A DNA stretch of 64,000 bases from Manduca sexta (Eukaryota; Arthropoda; Insecta; Lepidoptera; Sphingidae). How positions within the stretch are numbered: the first letter of the stretch is position 1; the number at the start of each line of letters is the position of its first letter. The translations under genes were made by a program, and so were the position numbers. The notes beneath the pieces are model-generated. The model did no database searches. It saw only the letters and a list, made by a program, of their open reading frames with translations, and was not told the origin of the DNA. The stretch spans positions 15,069,291 to 15,133,290 of the forward strand of contig NC_051135.1 of NCBI RefSeq assembly GCF_014839805.1. Reading direction: 5' to 3'. Below are positions 31,258 to 37,506 of the stretch, piece by piece.

Positions 31258-33749
31258 AATTTTACTAATTGCATTTTTGGCATCAGTATCGATCCCTAAT
31301 CACCCCCTGATAGTTATTTTGGAAATATATTTCATGTACATAATTGACCTCTCTACAGATTTATTATAAGTATAGATAGATAGATTAGAAAAACTGACTG
31401 TTTTGGTGGCGTAGTTGTATTGCATACGCGGTACGGCACCGCTCTGAGATCCTTGGTTCGAATCGCGGATCGGGCGAAGTGATAGCGGGTTTCACTGCTC
31501 ATTATCAGCCGGAATTTGTGCCCGATTTGGCGATAGGCTTATCCCCTATTACATTATGGGACAGAACACACTTAGTGAAAAGTGGTTGCACCTCTGCATA
31601 CCTCTTTGGGGATAAATGGGTGATGTGTGTATAGTATAGCTGTATTTAAATAATGTTATAATATTGTTACAAATGACATGTACCTCAATGATAATAATAT
31701 TATAATACTTCATATCATGACAATGACTACTTTAATTCTCAACAACAAATAGACACACAATAGTTTAACAAAGAATACATACATAACATCCCTATTGGGT
31801 ATTGACACCAAGTTAACAAGTTCCAACATGTTAAATATTGCAATAAATTGATAAGGTTTATCTAAATAAAGTGGTATTAAAGTTGCAAACAATGAAAATG
31901 TGAAATAGATTTTATTATGTATATCCATGTGCTGTGGGATAGATTCTAAAGCATACATTTATCAGTAAGGTCAGGCTCTCTATTCTGTTTACGGGGGCAT
32001 GTATGTCTTTGCAATTACGGACAATCCAATCGAAGAGCAGCTTTGATAACCATATAAGTGAATAGAGGATTTTTTGATTCTCTTACATGTATGGCTTTCA
32101 AAGCTGTTCTTTGATTAGAATGCCTGTAATTTCAAAAAGACATATTGGCCTCCGTTGACAGAATAAGAATAGAAAAGTATCTCTGGGTAGGTTAAACGGC
32201 TTTGCCATATCTGCAACTAAACAGCAATGTGCAAACACTGTTGTTTTAGTATGTATTGCATTATAGCTAGTGTAGTTGCGTACTACTGATACTTTAAAGG
32301 CAATCATATCTAAGTGACACTCAGTAAACTTTTAAGTAAAGTAATTTAAAGTTATGAATAAAAAAAGAACATAATGTGTATACTATGTACTTTATAAAAT
32401 TGTCTAAAATTTTTGTAGTGATAACCTAAATCAAGCTATGCGGAAAAGTCTGACAATTGCAATTATGTACTACAAAACTCATTTTTAGTTTCTATTTTTT
32501 GCTGATATGATATTTCAAGCATCTATAAGATATTAAAACTATTATGAGCATATTGTGATAGATACTTTATTACTCAATGTTTATGTGGTGTTGCTATCCA
32601 TGAAGGAAAATCAACTAAGTTCTACCACAATCCATTTATTTTATAAAAATTAAATAAATTTCTAGAAAACTTGTTATACTATTGTTTGCTAATACTGCAA
32701 ATATATTTTATTTGGACTTTGAACTATAAATACTGATATCACAAGAACACACATTTAACAATACAAACATAGGTTTAAATGTAACATTTTTACATATTAT
32801 AAAACTAAGTCACTTGTCATATGTTTGTCTAAACCTTTTTCCTGCCCATTTGGGATTAATGGTGTAAGTGTGTTTTTATTTAACAAATTAGTTTAGGATA
32901 TTTCTATCCATAAAAGTCATTTTAACTGTGATCATTCTAAAATATTACAATATTCTTCAAATTCACTATGATTTAACATGGAAGAATTGTTACAAAAGCG
33001 GAAAGTCTGAATACTTTGGTGGTACAATGGTATTTCCAATTGGAAACTCCAGTCTTTACGCAAACATTTAAGTCAGTGATAATGTAAATACATTAAAAAA
33101 ACAATTTTCGACAAGATTAAAAAATATATTTGAAATTATATTTTTAATCATTTTTATATGTTACTAGCATATCATTTTACTCTTTTGAGACATAATCAAT
33201 TATGACCTTTAACCTTTAACCTCATTTCCACAATCAACTAAACTTTTAATTACCAAATATTGTACAACATTAACTATAAATTCTTTATTCAAAATTTGAA
33301 AATATATTCAAATATTTTGTGAAGGGTTTATCTTCAAGACCCTGTTTCGTTAAACTTGTTATCACTATTAAGAAGAATCGGCACAAAACCCCCTCAGCAA
33401 TATGGACACTTGGTAATCTAATTAAAACGCTCTTTATAAGGCGTAGTTTAGATAGTGCGGGTTATCTACCATACAATAGATCATAAAAACTTCACAAATA
33501 CCAAATTATTTCCGACAAAATGTTTTCAATAATTCCTGTTCAAGTCATTAAACCTCGTCATATCATAGTTCGTTCTTTAGGACTTAAAAATTCCGAGAAA
33601 GATCAGATAAGTAATGGGACCGGTCATCAACCGATAGTGAAGAATCGCATAACCTTAGCACGTCCAGTTACTCACATGTCATCAGAACTATCTTCTGAGT
33701 CGTACATTGCCGGAATCCGCGTCTTCTTCCTCAAATTAACACCGTCCAT
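247..33749 (-). CDS. Mekk1: MAP3K4/MEKK4-type MAP kinase kinase kinase, 5' (N-terminal) part, six exons
   Basis: Six minus-strand exons join in a consistent frame: 33749-33676, 12143-12006, 2897-2791, 2208-2078, 1602-1411 and 407-247, each bounded by GT/AG. The N terminus is short and acidic (DSEDSSDD). It is followed by a GTTPPRSR segment, then basic linkers, then a region with RVNFHNTFCMLINMG and, in the last exon, NELKDLIWLELQA, GRT and a QD-x-YL stretch. From memory, the same order occurs in the N-terminal half of animal MAP3K4: an acidic segment, GTSPP, a LKFFETLRLLLK-like helix and ELIWLELQAWHAGRT. That protein is a stress-activated cytoplasmic kinase kinase kinase feeding p38/JNK. The kinase domain is C-terminal and lies left of the window, so catalytic residues cannot be checked. 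Exon 2 occurs twice because of a large duplication next to an N gap. The family call rests on remembered motifs, not a search. Confidence 0.78.
486..700 (+). repeat. CCGGCATAAT-family interspersed repeat
   Basis: Begins near ATATTTTATATCCAC, continues through GGTGTTAAAACC and a GTGTCTCGTTCCGAGATCAG segment, then CAACAGGCCGGCATAATTGT, TCGTCAGTCGACATTCTATT and CACTTACCGTCAGATGCAG. The same ordered blocks recur elsewhere in the window in both orientations. No coding capacity or terminal inverted repeats were seen. Confidence 0.8.
1411..1602 (-). CDS. Mekk1: MAP3K4-like exon 5
   Basis: The exon is 192 nt (64 codons), phase 0 at both ends, with acceptor ctatgcag and donor GTGAGT (plus 1405-1410). 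It encodes VESCSRFMSL at the start, then an acidic/basic linker (EAEVEERRPDRDKE), then RVNFHNTFCMLINMG, which corresponds to the helical segment just before the LIWLELQA region in MAP3K4. Codon use is GC-rich compared with the surrounding intron, as in a real exon. Confidence 0.85.
2078..2208 (-). CDS. Mekk1: MAP3K4-like exon 4 (basic, Lys/Arg-rich)
   Basis: The exon is 131 nt with acceptor ttttcctcatcag and donor GTAAGT (plus 2072-2077). It enters in phase 1 and leaves in phase 0, matching its neighbours. It encodes a charged segment (VAERLKKRASLKLIRSKERD) followed by a Pro/Ala tail (ETPPAAPAVATL), probably a disordered linker. Confidence 0.8.
2272..2485 (+). repeat. CCGGCATAAT-family interspersed repeat
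   Basis: Diverged copy with ordered blocks: the AAGGTATTCAAACCCGCCAT segment, CCCACGTAAGTGTGTCGCG, TTCCGGGATCGGCCTGTG and CCACTCCACTTACCACCAGG. It lies inside a minus-strand intron, so its CTTACC block reads as a splice donor (GGTAAG) on the gene's sense strand. Confidence 0.8.
2791..2897 (-). CDS. Mekk1: MAP3K4-like exon 3
   Basis: The exon is 107 nt with acceptor gttgtttcag and donor GTATAG. It encodes NLIDCGMTSYGVGATRTF, RERKDPMDF and SPSQMPP. A second reading frame is also open across the exon, but only this one matches the phase 2 end of exon 2 and the phase 1 start of exon 4. Confidence 0.75.
3223..3475 (+). mobile_element. tRNA-derived SINE (copy A)
   Basis: A good RNA polymerase III B box, GGTTCGACGCC, lies at about 3300-3310. 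It is followed by a GGTCGGGTAAAATGTATCAG segment and a TTCTGCCTACCCAATCGGGA tail. The A box is not clear. The identical element opens block B at 14363. Confidence 0.65.
4415..5065 (+). repeat. Composite interspersed repeat with two internal ~122-bp units (block A)
   Basis: Starts at ACTATTATATAAAGCTGAAG with a (TTTG)n stretch. Two tandem units follow, each of the form GCTAATCTCAGAAATTACCG ... GCTATAGGCTATATATCATC ... GGAGCAGTAATG. After these come a unique GTTGCGTGCGCTGCGTAAAC region and an ATAACGCGGGCGGAGCCGTG end. No protein is encoded. The family recurs at 15552-16205 and 56960-57715. Confidence 0.75.
6110..6235 (+). repeat. CCGGCATAAT-family repeat, 3' half
   Basis: Contains CAACAGGCCGGCACAATTGT, the CGTCAGTCGACACCCTATTG block, and the CCACTCCATTAACCATCAGG end. 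The 5' half is missing or too diverged to recognise. A second copy is at about 17380-17485 in block B. Confidence 0.75.
6975..7245 (-). mobile_element. SINE-like element, reverse orientation (block A)
   Basis: Read on the minus strand: CCGCAGGTTCACACCCAACC (B-box-like), then TTTGTGAATGATCGCTTGCT, CACCGTGAGGAAATCTGCGT, TTCCAATCCGCACTAGGCCA and a GGAGGAAACTCGTGCC end. The same ordered blocks occur in plus orientation at 49855-50035. A 74-codon plus-strand open frame across it is a by-product. Confidence 0.65.
8560..8915 (+). mobile_element. RTE-like element tails, two in tandem (block A)
   Basis: Contains TCGCGGCTTCGCCCGCGTGA, an AAGTTTCATCCAAATCCGTT segment and a CACAAACTTTCGCATTTATT end. These are motifs I associate with 3' ends of RTE-type retrotransposons and their SINE partners in Lepidoptera. 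An earlier AATTCGTCCAGTGGTTCAAC block suggests two tail fragments back to back. No coding sequence. Confidence 0.5.
9048..9078. repeat. GC-rich hairpin, 12-bp perfect arms (block A)
   Basis: GGCGGTTCATTG and CAATGAACCGCC face each other across a short loop; the pair is also in block B near 20310-20342. It stands out in AT-rich surroundings and could be a terminal fragment of a small element. Confidence 0.75.
9733..9757. repeat. Short palindrome
   Basis: ATACGGTGT and ACACCGTAT are inverted copies separated by three bases, within a stretch conserved in both duplicated blocks (block B near 20992-21016, with one nearby substitution). Confidence 0.6.
11690..11960 (+). repeat. Degenerate retroelement tail (block A)
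   Basis: An AACAGATTTGGATGAAATTT segment, a TATCCGGTTATTATTTG stretch and a GCGCGAGCGAAGCCGCATAC end resemble the tails of RTE-like elements. It ends about 45 bases left of exon 2. The block B counterpart is 22795-23068. Confidence 0.45.
12006..12143 (-). CDS. Mekk1: MAP3K4-like exon 2, copy A
   Basis: The exon is 138 nt with acceptor ctgttccag and donor GTATGT. It is entered and left in phase 2, so it is symmetric. It encodes DTRDVIVRHSRSSSKALL, a Gly/Ala/Asp linker, and LLGTTPPRSRIRNKEKRK; the GTTPP stretch parallels GTSPP in MAP3K4. The same exon is present at 23125-23262 without any indel. If the duplication is an assembly artefact, only one copy exists. Confidence 0.8.
12265..12440 (-). 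mobile_element. SINE 3' part, reverse orientation (block A)
   Basis: The GGGTAGGCAGAGGTGCAATC, ATGTGTGTTCCATCCC and ACGAGGGCGAGCCAATCGCT segments match, in order, the 3' part of the SINE at 50600-50830. The tRNA-like head is absent. A LINE fragment follows directly. The block B counterpart is at about 23383-23560. Confidence 0.6.
12475..13475 (+). pseudogene. LINE reverse-transcriptase 3' fragment, broken (block A)
   Basis: Encodes, across several frames, the C-terminal part of a non-LTR retrotransposon polymerase: LQSDLKKLYDWCITNKM with NPAKCYHIKFT, a DLGVVVDTKLKF-like motif, then YVRSRLEY and an IERIQKK stretch. These are typical of CR1/Jockey-lineage elements. The first frame stops at 12657 after an indel, and there are several more frameshifts than in the block B copy. 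The element ends in an AAATAAATAAATAAATG tail near 13475. The 5' part (endonuclease, catalytic YADD region) is absent, so this is a dead 5'-truncated insertion. Confidence 0.8.
13863..14362. other. Assembly gap, exactly 500 N
   Basis: A run of 500 N between the two copies of the duplicated block. The round length indicates a placeholder of unknown size; because the flanks overlap by 10.6 kb, the true gap is probably negative. Confidence 0.97.
14363..14615 (+). mobile_element. tRNA-derived SINE (block B copy)
   Basis: Same element as at 3223-3475, starting at the first base after the 500-N gap. The copies show no difference over this stretch that I could see. Confidence 0.65.
15552..16205 (+). 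repeat. Composite interspersed repeat, two internal units (block B)
   Basis: Counterpart of 4415-5065. It differs by several one-base indels, for example in AAAACGGGTAGGGAAATTTA compared with the block A form, but has the same two-unit structure. Confidence 0.75.
17380..17485 (+). repeat. CCGGCATAAT-family repeat, 3' half (block B copy)
   Basis: Counterpart of the 6110-6235 fragment in the duplicated block, with small substitutions and one-base indels relative to copy A. Confidence 0.75.
18235..18500 (-). mobile_element. SINE-like element, reverse orientation (block B)
   Basis: Counterpart of the element at 6975-7245 in the duplicated block, nearly identical over its whole length. Confidence 0.65.
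19800..20185 (+). mobile_element. RTE-like element tails (block B)
   Basis: Counterpart of 8560-8915. This copy has a longer A run after CAACCATCAAAA than copy A, one of many homopolymer differences between the two blocks. Confidence 0.5.
22795..23068 (+). repeat. Degenerate retroelement tail (block B)
   Basis: Counterpart of 11690-11960 in the duplicated block, with a few substitutions. Confidence 0.45.
23125..23262 (-). CDS. Mekk1: MAP3K4-like exon 2, copy B (duplicate of 12006-12143)
   Basis: It has the same 138-nt length and the same splice sites as copy A, and lies inside the second copy of the 10.64 kb block. In transcript order this copy comes first after exon 1. Because the exon is symmetric (phase 2/2), a naive gene model would include both copies in frame and add 46 spurious residues. 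Confidence 0.75.
23383..23560 (-). mobile_element. SINE 3' part, reverse orientation (block B)
   Basis: Counterpart of 12265-12440 in the duplicated block, essentially identical. Confidence 0.6.
23586..24606 (+). pseudogene. LINE reverse-transcriptase 3' fragment, less broken (block B)
   Basis: Same insertion as 12475-13475 with longer intact frames: 23592-23888 (LQSDLKKLYDW ... DLGVVVDTKLKFTNHIDNI), 23878-24153 (SYVRSRLEYCSGVWSPVYK ... IERIQKKILRHVAYRF) and 24137-24388. At least two frameshifts remain, so it is a pseudogene. The tail is again AAATAAATAAATAAATG. Comparison with block A shows which indels are new. Confidence 0.82.
24780..25113 (-). pseudogene. Retrotransposon C-terminal fragment (GHLKRMDD motif)
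   Basis: A minus-strand frame of 110 codons begins VVKWFGHLKRMDDRRLTKRI, followed by YKANVDRRAGRGR and, further on, NQRKCMKRLMKVEEAR. This is the conserved tail downstream of the reverse transcriptase in many insect endonuclease/reverse-transcriptase elements. No catalytic domain is present, so it is a relic. Block A carries only the first part (13700-13862) before the N gap. Confidence 0.75.
26281..26308. repeat. Short hairpin, 10-bp arms
   Basis: CCTTTATCCA (26281-26290) and TGGATAAAGG (26299-26308) are perfect inverted copies with an 8-base spacer. The significance is unknown. Confidence 0.7.
27455..27726. mobile_element. Non-autonomous hAT-like element (272 bp) with 8-bp target duplication
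   Basis: Terminal inverted repeats CAGAGGCGG (27455-27463) and CCGCCTCTG (27718-27726) bound the element; CAGAGGCGG-type ends are typical of hAT transposons. It is flanked by CCTATCCC (27447-27454) and CCTATCCT (27727-27734), a 7-of-8 match to the 8-bp duplication expected for hAT. Internally CGCCCGTGTGCA occurs near both ends. No transposase is encoded. It lies in the long first intron of the MAP3K4-like gene. Confidence 0.65.
28015..28140 (+). repeat. CCGGCATAAT-family repeat, degenerate 3' half
   Basis: Recognisable by AGGCAGGCCGGCACAACTGT, the CTCTCGCTAATCGATATT block and the ACTGCACTTACTAATTTCCG end, in the family order. It lies in the long first intron of the MAP3K4-like gene. Confidence 0.65.
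28192..28314 (+). other. Short coding-like stretch after an acceptor-like site, unassigned
   Basis: Following CTATTGACAG, an open frame of about 38 codons reads FVELREFLTQFLHHSDNT, then an RNGGGLMNIYRALKEKT segment, and stops with TAA at about 28314. Composition is more protein-like than the surroundings. It has no start codon at its 5' end and I cannot identify it. It may be the tail of a degraded retroelement rather than a gene. Confidence 0.25.
28589..28649. repeat. Inverted repeat (hairpin), about 28-base arms
   Basis: GAGAAGATAATGAGTTTTAT on the left is mirrored by ATAAAACTCATTATCTTCTC on the right. Both arms then continue to a CCACA/TGTGG pair, with a four-base bulge in the left arm and a short AT-rich loop. 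No flanking target duplication was recognised. Confidence 0.85.
30540..31380 (+). repeat. RTE/SINE-like repeat region with ACAG microsatellite
   Basis: Opens with CTAGCTTCCGCTCGCAGCTT and CGCCCGCGTGG, the hallmark start of RTE-like tails. It continues with TACCAAGTTTCGTTAAAATC and CGTCGAGTAGTTTTTG, and ends after an (ACAG)n tract. An 85-codon open frame at 30490-30747 runs into it and is not supported as a gene. Confidence 0.5.
31225..31255 (+). repeat. (ACAG)n microsatellite
   Basis: About eight tandem ACAG units within the repeat region; the expected position for such a tract in this kind of element tail. Confidence 0.9.
31400..31640 (+). mobile_element. tRNA-derived SINE with clear A and B boxes
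   Basis: The A box TGGCGTAGTTG (31407-31417) fits TRGYNNANNNG, and the B box GGTTCGAATCG (31455-31465) follows at normal tRNA spacing. The body has ATTATCAGCCGGAATTTGTG and a tail with CACCTCTGCATACCTCTTTG. It is intronic in the MAP3K4-like gene, on the opposite strand. Confidence 0.8.
33676..33749 (-). CDS. Mekk1: MAP3K4-like exon 1 (start codon, acidic N terminus)
   Basis: The start ATG is at 33749-33747. It encodes 24 complete codons (MDGVNLRKKTRIPAMYDSED and SSDD), then AT followed by a GTGAGT donor (plus 33670-33675). The phase 2 end joins exon 2 to make Ile. The acidic DSEDSSDD matches the acidic stretch that precedes GTSPP in MAP3K4. Upstream sequence to about 34.0 kb would be 5' UTR and promoter. 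Being short, this exon is less certain than the others. Confidence 0.65.
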
Positions 33750-34209
33750 TATCAAAAACGGAACGGCAAAGAATTCGAAACGTAGCTGCCCCCGACACTA
33801 CCACATCACTATTGTCAGTCACATAATAAATAAACATATTTAATCACCGGCAACTAGGTATTTAAAGAAACACTTTGTTGTAATAACCATTTTTACTACA
33901 AAATTATTGTAAAAACACTAGTTTTAAATGGGAAGTCACGAAACAACACGCACGTATGCCTCCCCTACGTACTTTTTTGAAGTGAATGAAAATTCAAAAA
34001 ATGAACGATGACGAATCAATGACATCTGACAGTGACAGTGCGTCATTAGATTATTGACATTGACATATGTAATCGTTCAGAAATTATAGTTGATACGTAT
34101 GATATAAAAAAATATTTTTCGGGACGAGAGCGAAGAATTCAAACAAAAACAATCTTTTATATACTTGTTTTTATATGAGATAAAACAATTTAATTTCTTT
34201 AAATATAAA
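33750..34209. other. 5' UTR/promoter region of the MAP3K4-like gene and intergenic sequence
   Basis: Upstream of the MAP3K4-like start codon the sequence becomes AT-rich, with TGACAGTGACAGTGCGTCAT and TTGACATTGACATATG near 34030-34070. The 3' end of the small secreted protein gene lies beyond. A 107-codon plus-strand open frame (33520-33843) is antisense to exon 1 and its UTR and is not considered a gene. Confidence 0.4.
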
Positions 34210-34413
34210 TTATCCAGTAAAATATAAGGGCCAAACGTAGTTAGGAGCGTCGTATTTGTATCCAGGAAGCCACGGCCAGTAATATTGGGGTTGTGTTGCA
34301 GTTGTAGTAATGTCTTCGGATGTATCATATTTTTTATAATTTCTAAACAACCGTCCAGCTACCGTGGTATGCACAAGTATTTGAATTAGCAAAAGACACT
34401 TTACTAACGTCAT
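34210..34413 (-). CDS. Small secreted protein, Tyr/Trp/Pro-rich, 67 residues (uncharacterised)
   Basis: The start ATG is at 34413-34411 and the frame is open for 67 codons to the stop. Residues 1-19 form a clear signal peptide (MTLVKCLLLIQILVHTTVA). The mature part has a basic start (GRLFRNYKKYD), a Thr-rich patch and an aromatic C terminus (QPQYYWPWLPGYKY, then APNYVWPLYF). A consensus acceptor, ctttttcag, ends at plus 34441, so 27 nt of 5' UTR precede the ATG in this exon. A candidate 5' UTR exon ends at about 34900 with GGGCAA before GTGAGT. The exon structure (intron just before the ATG) is the same as for the two neighbouring secreted-protein genes. No family was recognised. It could be a structural (cuticle, silk or eggshell-like) protein or a peptide precursor. 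Confidence 0.6.
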   Translation of the reverse strand: MTLVKCLLLIQILVHTTVAGRLFRNYKKYDTSEDITTTATQPQYYWPWLPGYKYDAPNYVWPLYFTG

Positions 34414-35013
34414 TTTGTAAAATGACTGTTTCCATCGACGCTGAAAAAGAAAATTTACTTGCTTAAATATAGCTCTATTATTTTATTCCGTTTATAAAGA
34501 TCTAGTATAACATTCAATTGAGATATAATTTTTTTTTTATAAATTTGTCATCACCCCAGAATGAATTTTAACTTGCGTCTGGTGTTAGGTGAAGCTCAAG
34601 GAAAATATCCACCGACAAATAATAATAAGTAGAGGTAAGGAGGTCTGGCTACCTAACTAACCTAACTAAAAAAATGTTAAGCAGGTGGTTTAATTATTGA
34701 ATGGATTGACCACAAAACCGTATTTGAAATACTAATATATTTTCGACCTCATAGCGCTGTTAGCTACCTATTAGTCACTTATTCATTTCAATATGTTCAA
34801 AATCATTTCTATGTATTGGATTATTTTTTAAAAAGAGCAAAGAAATTACTATATTATTATTACTTGTAATAGTTATTAAGTAGCTTTACAATTACTCACT
34901 TGCCCGCTGGCTAAATTATCGACATCTGCGGGAGATATTATTTTTTTTGGTAAATACCTAGGTGACTACTTAAGTATGACAAAAAATACATATACATAAA
35001 TAATTTCAATATA

Positions 35014-35019
35014 TTTATT
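35014..35019 (-). promoter_or_regulatory. Polyadenylation signal AATAAA
   Basis: Plus-strand TTTATT, i.e. AATAAA on the minus strand, lies about 50 bases downstream of the stop of the 203-residue secreted protein. Confidence 0.55.
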
Positions 35020-35068
35020 ATCAAAATCATATACTTAGTTATTATCAGAATTTATAATAAAAAATAAA

Positions 35069-35680
35069 TTAATCATCACGGCTTCGCTTTTTAGCGCGTC
35101 GTAACCTATGTTTCACTTCTTCCAACAATTCCCCACTCTCCTCATGACTTCCAATCAAATTCTTCTTTTTTCCAATTTCGAGCCAGTCCTTTGCTCTTTC
35201 CTTTTTTATTTTTTTCTGGTATACCACATACCCATCCTTAGTGACATAAGAAACAACTGGAGTAAGAACTTGTCGCCTGCCTTTCCTCGGCCTTCTCTTA
35301 GCTCGGAAGTCGAAATCATTTGACCCTGAATCTGATGCCTCGCTATCTGATGTTGAATCTTCGTAATGCCTTTTTGGAACTCGTCGTTTCTTCTTCATGT
35401 ATTTGGTCGGTGATTTTTCATTCTTGGAGTAGTATGGCATTACTACCATGGGAATTCTTGGTTGCTGCATCGACAACGGCATCGGCATTGGCATTGGTAG
35501 TTGTTGCGGTGAAGGGGGTAACGGCATGGGCGGCAATGGAGGCATTGGGGGCATGGGTGCGCCATCAGGCGTTTGTGGTGGAAATGGGAAAGGTAAGCCG
35601 GGCGGCGGCATGAATTGGGCAGCTGTATTTAGTATCAAAGATAAGGTCAGTAAACCACACAGCCACGATCGGACAGCCAT
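35069..35680 (-). CDS. Secreted proline/methionine-rich basic protein, 203 residues (uncharacterised family)
   Basis: A single coding exon. The ATG directly follows a splice acceptor (aaaactttatttcag on the minus strand). A 5' UTR exon ends at 35806 with GCACAA before GTAAGT. The signal peptide is roughly residues 1-21 (MAVRSWLCGLLTLSLILNTA). Residues 22-75 are Pro/Met-rich, with many MPP, MPL and MPM units. PMVVMPYYS follows (about 77-85), then a basic patch (KKKRRVPKRH), an acidic Ser/Asp/Glu stretch (about 107-124), RAKRRPRKGRR, and a C-terminal segment with VVSYVTKDGYVVYQKKI and a Lys/Arg-rich end. The polyadenylation signal AATAAA is at plus 35014-35019, about 50 bases past the stop. The alternating basic and acidic blocks suggest an extracellular matrix, silk or mineral-associated role, but that is inference. 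The gene at 37507 is a divergent relative. Confidence 0.8.
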   Translation of the reverse strand: MAVRSWLCGLLTLSLILNTAAQFMPPPGLPFPFPPQTPDGAPMPPMPPLPPMPLPPSPQQLPMPMPMPLSMQQPRIPMVVMPYYSKNEKSPTKYMKKKRRVPKRHYEDSTSDSEASDSGSNDFDFRAKRRPRKGRRQVLTPVVSYVTKDGYVVYQKKIKKERAKDWLEIGKKKNLIGSHEESGELLEEVKHRLRRAKKRSRDD

Positions 35681-35805
35681 CTGAAATAAAGTTTTAGTTA
35701 ATGAACAGGGTTCACCAAAGTTTTATTTTTTATCATATGAATTTATTAATTTAACAAAAGTTTTAAAATTTAACAGTTACCTAAGGGTATGGAGATACAA
35801 CTTAC

Positions 35806-35862
35806 TTGTGCCAAGGTCAAACTCAGAGATATTTAGTGCACACTACCGGACAAAAAACTGAG
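35806..35862 (-). other. Probable 5' UTR exon of the 203-residue secreted protein gene
   Basis: On the minus strand, CTTGGCACAA precedes a consensus GTAAGT donor (plus 35800-35805). This would pair with the acceptor immediately before the ATG at 35680. A TCAGT initiator-like motif lies about 50 bases upstream of the donor. No TATA box is evident. The 5' boundary is approximate. Confidence 0.45.
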
Positions 35863-37249
35863 TCCAATGCAACTCATGTCATATTCCCTTACCGCGGTAA
35901 TATTACGATAAAAATAAAGAAAAGAGGTAAGGAACAAAACACCCAGGCTATTAGGTCTAATATAATTTACCTTTAATTTGATTTAAAGTTTTTCAGGGCA
36001 TCACCAGTGTTTCTAGTTGGGAATATCCACCTAAACTGTGAAAGAATTTGGTTTCAAGCCATTATATAGTTTCAGATTTTAAAGTACAATAGATTTGCAT
36101 GTGTTACCTAACGTTGGCTATTTGTGTTAGATTTTGGTCGATTCATTCAAAGATTTAAAAAATTCTTTAATTATTTGCCTGCTTACAGTATGCTTTTATA
36201 TTTCTTATGTAGTTTTGCAATAAGGTACTTATTTTATATATCTTTTGATTCTGAAGAAAATTTTAATAGCTCATTCTATAGGTAAAATGGATTTCTTTTA
36301 AATATATATAGTCTGATTATAAATGGCACCTATCATATCCACAAATGAAGAAACATACTTGCTGATATTTAATTTATAATCACAGCCATAAATCTACAAT
36401 ACTTTGTAAAGCCTTTATAGGAGAGTTAAGTATAATAATTTCTCAAATTGTGCTAAAATTCGGAATTTACCTATATTTCGAAGCGATATTATGGGGAATT
36501 TACTAAAATTATCAACGACGAATTTGCAAAGACATTATCGGAAGGGGTTTCCCAAAGCGGAAACAGAGAAGGTCACGGGAGGTCAGAGTAATTAATTAAC
36601 CGTTTATTTTTGTTATAAATATCTTTCCACTAACTAAAACATTTTTTTATGACTCATAGTCTAAAATCTAAATGACATGAACATAATGTGTTACCTGATC
36701 AAGACACCACCCAGAGTTCCTTAGGATCATCCATAAATTACGACTCTTATCATTGTGGTCTCACAATCTTAACTCTGCTACTTAGCAACAGTAATGAACA
36801 AAACAGTGCTATGTATCTAAACAATTGAATAAAAACCTACGGAAGCCATTTTCTCAATAATAGTCAAATAGCCCATCAGTGTATATTATTTATTTTTATT
36901 ATAGTAGTAGAGGCTAACATGTAAGGATATAACAAATCTAATGGACGACATGAACTACCTAACAGTAATTGATCCCTGACTATAAAGTTATGAGTATGAT
37001 AATGAAGTTTTTAAATCCCAGATAACGACTAACCTTTGATAAACTAATATCTCCCAGTCCTTTCATACGGTGATATGCTTACCTTAAGTTTTCTGTCTAC
37101 CTCTCGATACACAAATAAGGCGTTATAGACCAGCCGTATCTCGTAACAGCGCAAGTGGCTTTCAATACCTATTGTCGAAGATTGCATAAAACCTTCATTG
37201 TGGACGTTAGTATGAATGTTTTCTTTTGAACATCTGGCTGAAATTACAA
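35863..37249. promoter_or_regulatory. Shared intergenic region between divergent secreted-protein genes
   Basis: About 1.4 kb of AT-rich sequence separates the inferred 5' UTR exons of the minus-strand (35.8 kb) and plus-strand (37.3 kb) genes. A head-to-head arrangement of relatives suggests shared control. I see no specific regulatory site I can support and no coding sequence. Confidence 0.35.
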
Positions 37250-37317
37250 AAGAAACCGAAGTTCTGCTAGAAACGCATTTAGTAGTTGAAGCCGCTTCTG
37301 GCAGCTAATGGAACAGA
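37250..37317 (+). other. Probable 5' UTR exon of the plus-strand proline-rich gene
   Basis: ATGGAACAGA precedes a GTAAGT donor at 37318-37323, in the right place to pair with the acceptor at 37490-37500. The 5' boundary is not defined by the sequence. Confidence 0.4.
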
Positions 37318-37506
37318 GTAAGTTTAATTACAAAAAAATAAAGCAATTTTTTACCTTTAATAAAATTTACATTCTTTTAATGGTATAATGGTGATATTTG
37401 TTAGAAATGACACCGTTAAAATGTTTTCAATGTTTCTGCAAATATAAGATAAGAACAAAATTATCAAAAAAGTTAAGTAATTACTGTATTTATTTTTCAG
37501 GTAAAA

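Larger units (their letters stand above)
25003..33675 (-). other. Unique part of intron 1 of the MAP3K4-like gene
   Basis: About 8.7 kb between exon 1 and the duplicated block, with no supportable gene on either strand. It contains the hAT-like element, one CCGGCATAAT-family fragment, a hairpin at 28589-28649, an RTE-like region and a SINE. Stretches 25300-27440, 28660-30000 and 31650-33500 show only AT-rich sequence with short noise frames. Confidence 0.55.

Noticed and set aside
33520..33843. 107-codon plus-strand open frame
   Set aside because: It is antisense to exon 1 and the 5' UTR of the MAP3K4-like gene, has no domain, signal or splice support, and the minus-strand exon joins in phase with the rest of that gene.
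35108..35684. Four plus-strand open frames opposite the 203-residue protein
   Set aside because: Shadows of the proline-rich minus-strand gene: Pro/Met codons read in reverse give Gly/Ala/Ser/Ile-rich frames. The minus strand has the signal peptide, splice acceptor and polyadenylation signal.
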